DNA of 64,000 nucleotides from assembly GCF_001667075.1 (NCBI RefSeq), contig NZ_LZIL01000061.1, positions 1-64,000 of the forward strand, given 5' to 3'. The position numbers were made by a program, and so were the translations under genes. Shown here one piece after another: positions 62,835-64,000 of the stretch (the stretch's first letter is position 1; each line of letters starts with the position of its first letter). The notes under the pieces are model-generated. The model had not been told where the DNA came from. It saw nothing but the letters and a program-made list of their open reading frames with translations, and did no database searches. Source of the DNA: Mycobacterium sp. 852014-52450_SCH5900713 (lineage in GTDB: Bacteria > Actinomycetota > Actinomycetes > Mycobacteriales > Mycobacteriaceae).

Positions 62835-64000
62835 CGGCCGAAGAACGAGCCCTCCCCCAGCTGCGTGCCGCTGGCGTAGCCCTTACCGTCCTGGGCGATG
62901 TTGGACGCGCACGCCCCGGCGGCGTACAGGCCCGGCACGACGGTGCCGTCCTCGCGCAGCACCTCGCCGTCCACGGACGTGGCGAGTCCGCCGATGGTGA
63001 AACCGGCGTACATCGCCTTACCCAATGACATGTCGAACGCCCCCCATGGCCCGTGATCTTGTGCCGCAAGGAATTCGGGCTGCTTGTGAAAATCCGGGTC
63101 CTCGCCGCGGGCGGCGTTGGCGTTGTAACGGTCCAGCGTCGCGACCAGGTTGCCCTCCGGAATGCCAAGTGCGGCTTCCATTTCCGGGACCGTCTCCCAG
63201 CCGTCGATCAGCGGGACCAGCGGCATCTTGGGGTGCTCTAGGTGCGCCTCGTCGACGATGAGGAACGCCGCGCTGTCCGGCTGATCCATGATGAACCCGG
63301 AAGTCCTGGAATGGTAGGAATCCTCGGCGACGAAGCGCTGTCCCAGTTTGTTCACGATGATGCCCGTCAACAGGATCGACGGCGGGTAGGGCGGAGCCGT
63401 GATGAAAATCTGGTCCATGTGCTCGGTTGCGCCGCCGGCCGAGACGCCCATCCGGATGCCCAGCCCGTCGTCGTAGGTGTTGCCCAGCACGAACGGTTTC
63501 TCGGCCAGCTTGGGGGTGTACTTGGCAACCATCTCCGGATTCATCACGAATCCCCCGGCAGCGACGATCACCGACTTTGCTTTGATCGCACCGGTTTCGG
63601 AGAACTGCTTCCACATGACGCCGCTCACCGCGCCCGAACCGTCCACGATGAGTTCGGTCGCGCCCGTCTCGTAACGGATCTGCACGCCCAGGTTCGCGGC
63701 GCGCTTCAGCAGCAGATCGATCACCATGCTGGCGCCCCCGGTGTCGCCGGGCACGGGCACCTTGTGGCCGCGCGGCGCCGGCACCGCCTGCTCCAAGAAG
63801 GGCCACACCTTCTCGTTGCCGGTGAACATCAGACCCTCGGTGTTGGGCTGAATGACCGCCTTGCCCGGAAAGTAGCTGCGCTCGAATTGAAAACCCAGGT
63901 CTTCCAGCCAATTGAAGTGCTCGACGCCGCCCTCGCAGTAGGCCCGGATCTTCTCGTGATCCGGCTGACGGGACACGGCGACCAGGTACTTGTACATCTC
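62783..64000 (-). CDS. FAD-dependent oxidoreductase, fumarate reductase/ketosteroid dehydrogenase type (Rv1817-like, 5' end missing)
   Basis: The C-terminal 405 residues of an FAD_binding_2-family flavoprotein; the N-terminal FAD Rossmann part is beyond the window. Seen: ASMVIDLLLKRAANLGVQIR, the substrate-domain segment SVIVAAGGFVMNPEMVAKYT, GGLATSVDGEVLREDGTVVP and the C-terminal FAD contact GLYAAGACASNIAQDGKGYA followed by SGTQLGEGSFFGRRAG. Relatives reduce or dehydrogenate steroids and dicarboxylates; the substrate here is unknown. The extreme C-terminus is Ala/Gly/Arg-rich and contains one arm of a 25-bp direct repeat. It is convergent with bacA. Confidence 0.85.
   Translation of the reverse strand, partial: EMYKYLVAVSRQPDHEKIRAYCEGGVEHFNWLEDLGFQFERSYFPGKAVIQPNTEGLMFTGNEKVWPFLEQAVPAPRGHKVPVPGDTGGASMVIDLLLKRAANLGVQIRYETGATELIVDGSGAVSGVMWKQFSETGAIKAKSVIVAAGGFVMNPEMVAKYTPKLAEKPFVLGNTYDDGLGIRMGVSAGGATEHMDQIFITAPPYPPSILLTGIIVNKLGQRFVAEDSYHSRTSGFIMDQPDSAAFLIVDEAHLEHPKMPLVPLIDGWETVPEMEAALGIPEGNLVATLDRYNANAARGEDPDFHKQPEFLAAQDHGPWGAFDMSLGKAMYAGFTIGGLATSVDGEVLREDGTVVPGLYAAGACASNIAQDGKGYASGTQLGEGSFFGRRAGAHAARGAGGAKAR

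Overview
The window is chromosomal DNA from a GC-rich actinobacterium and is almost certainly a slow-growing non-tuberculous Mycobacterium, most like the M. avium complex or a close relative. Gene order follows the M. tuberculosis (Mtb) Rv1873-to-Rv1817 segment, read in the opposite direction. Several genes are mycobacterial signatures: apa (fibronectin-attachment protein), garA, secA2, resR, mbtK and blaI. Lon protease and phosphoketolase are present. The PE_PGRS genes and urease operon that sit in this segment in Mtb are missing. Comparisons with Mtb and statements about family lengths are from memory, not from searches.

Layout. 1-10946: a GH13 glycosidase cut off by the window edge, a DUF1810 gene, lldD2, a PhyH dioxygenase, lon behind a candidate HspR operator, then small accessory genes (secreted Pro/Gly-rich protein, F420-type nitroreductase, TfoX-like, a frameshifted HhH-glycosylase-like gene, DUF72) and a ferredoxin reductase. 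10935-17092 (minus): an apparent operon of a tandem CoA-transferase, a thiolase-like protein and an SDR fused to part of a PEP-utilising enzyme. 17245-24976: accessory and conserved genes (second UppP, frameshifted DUF427, GNAT, SDR, a 57-bp tandem repeat, phosphoketolase, CPBP protease, adhA). 24677-29051 (minus): modABC molybdate transporter, apa and a GlsB-like membrane protein. 29303-33030: SDR, LLM oxidoreductase, a secreted DUF4189 protein and ndh. 33116-35202: thioesterase, a candidate iron-controlled small RNA, blaI and its M56 membrane partner. 35307-38894: gnd1, guaB1 and mbtK with an IdeR box. 39190-47143: two CNNM/CorC-like proteins, malate synthase glcB, a VWA membrane protein and a haloalkane dehalogenase. 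47159-56539 (minus): gcvB behind a tandem glycine riboswitch, resR, DUF151, a MerR gene, garA, gcvH, a DUF881/small-basic-protein cluster and pgsA2. 56637-64000: secA2, ilvG, a BacA-type ABC importer and an FAD flavoprotein cut off by the window end.

Functional threads. Glycine cleavage (gcvB, gcvH) is controlled by the riboswitch. Iron control appears at two places: an IdeR box driving mbtK, and another driving a candidate MrsI-like sRNA. Central carbon metabolism is represented by glcB, gnd1, xfp, lldD2 and ndh. GarA, a regulator of the TCA/glutamate node, lies beside gcvH.

Quality. The first ~80 bases look like a poor contig end, and two genes carry single frameshifts. I found no tRNA, rRNA, CRISPR array, insertion sequence or prophage.
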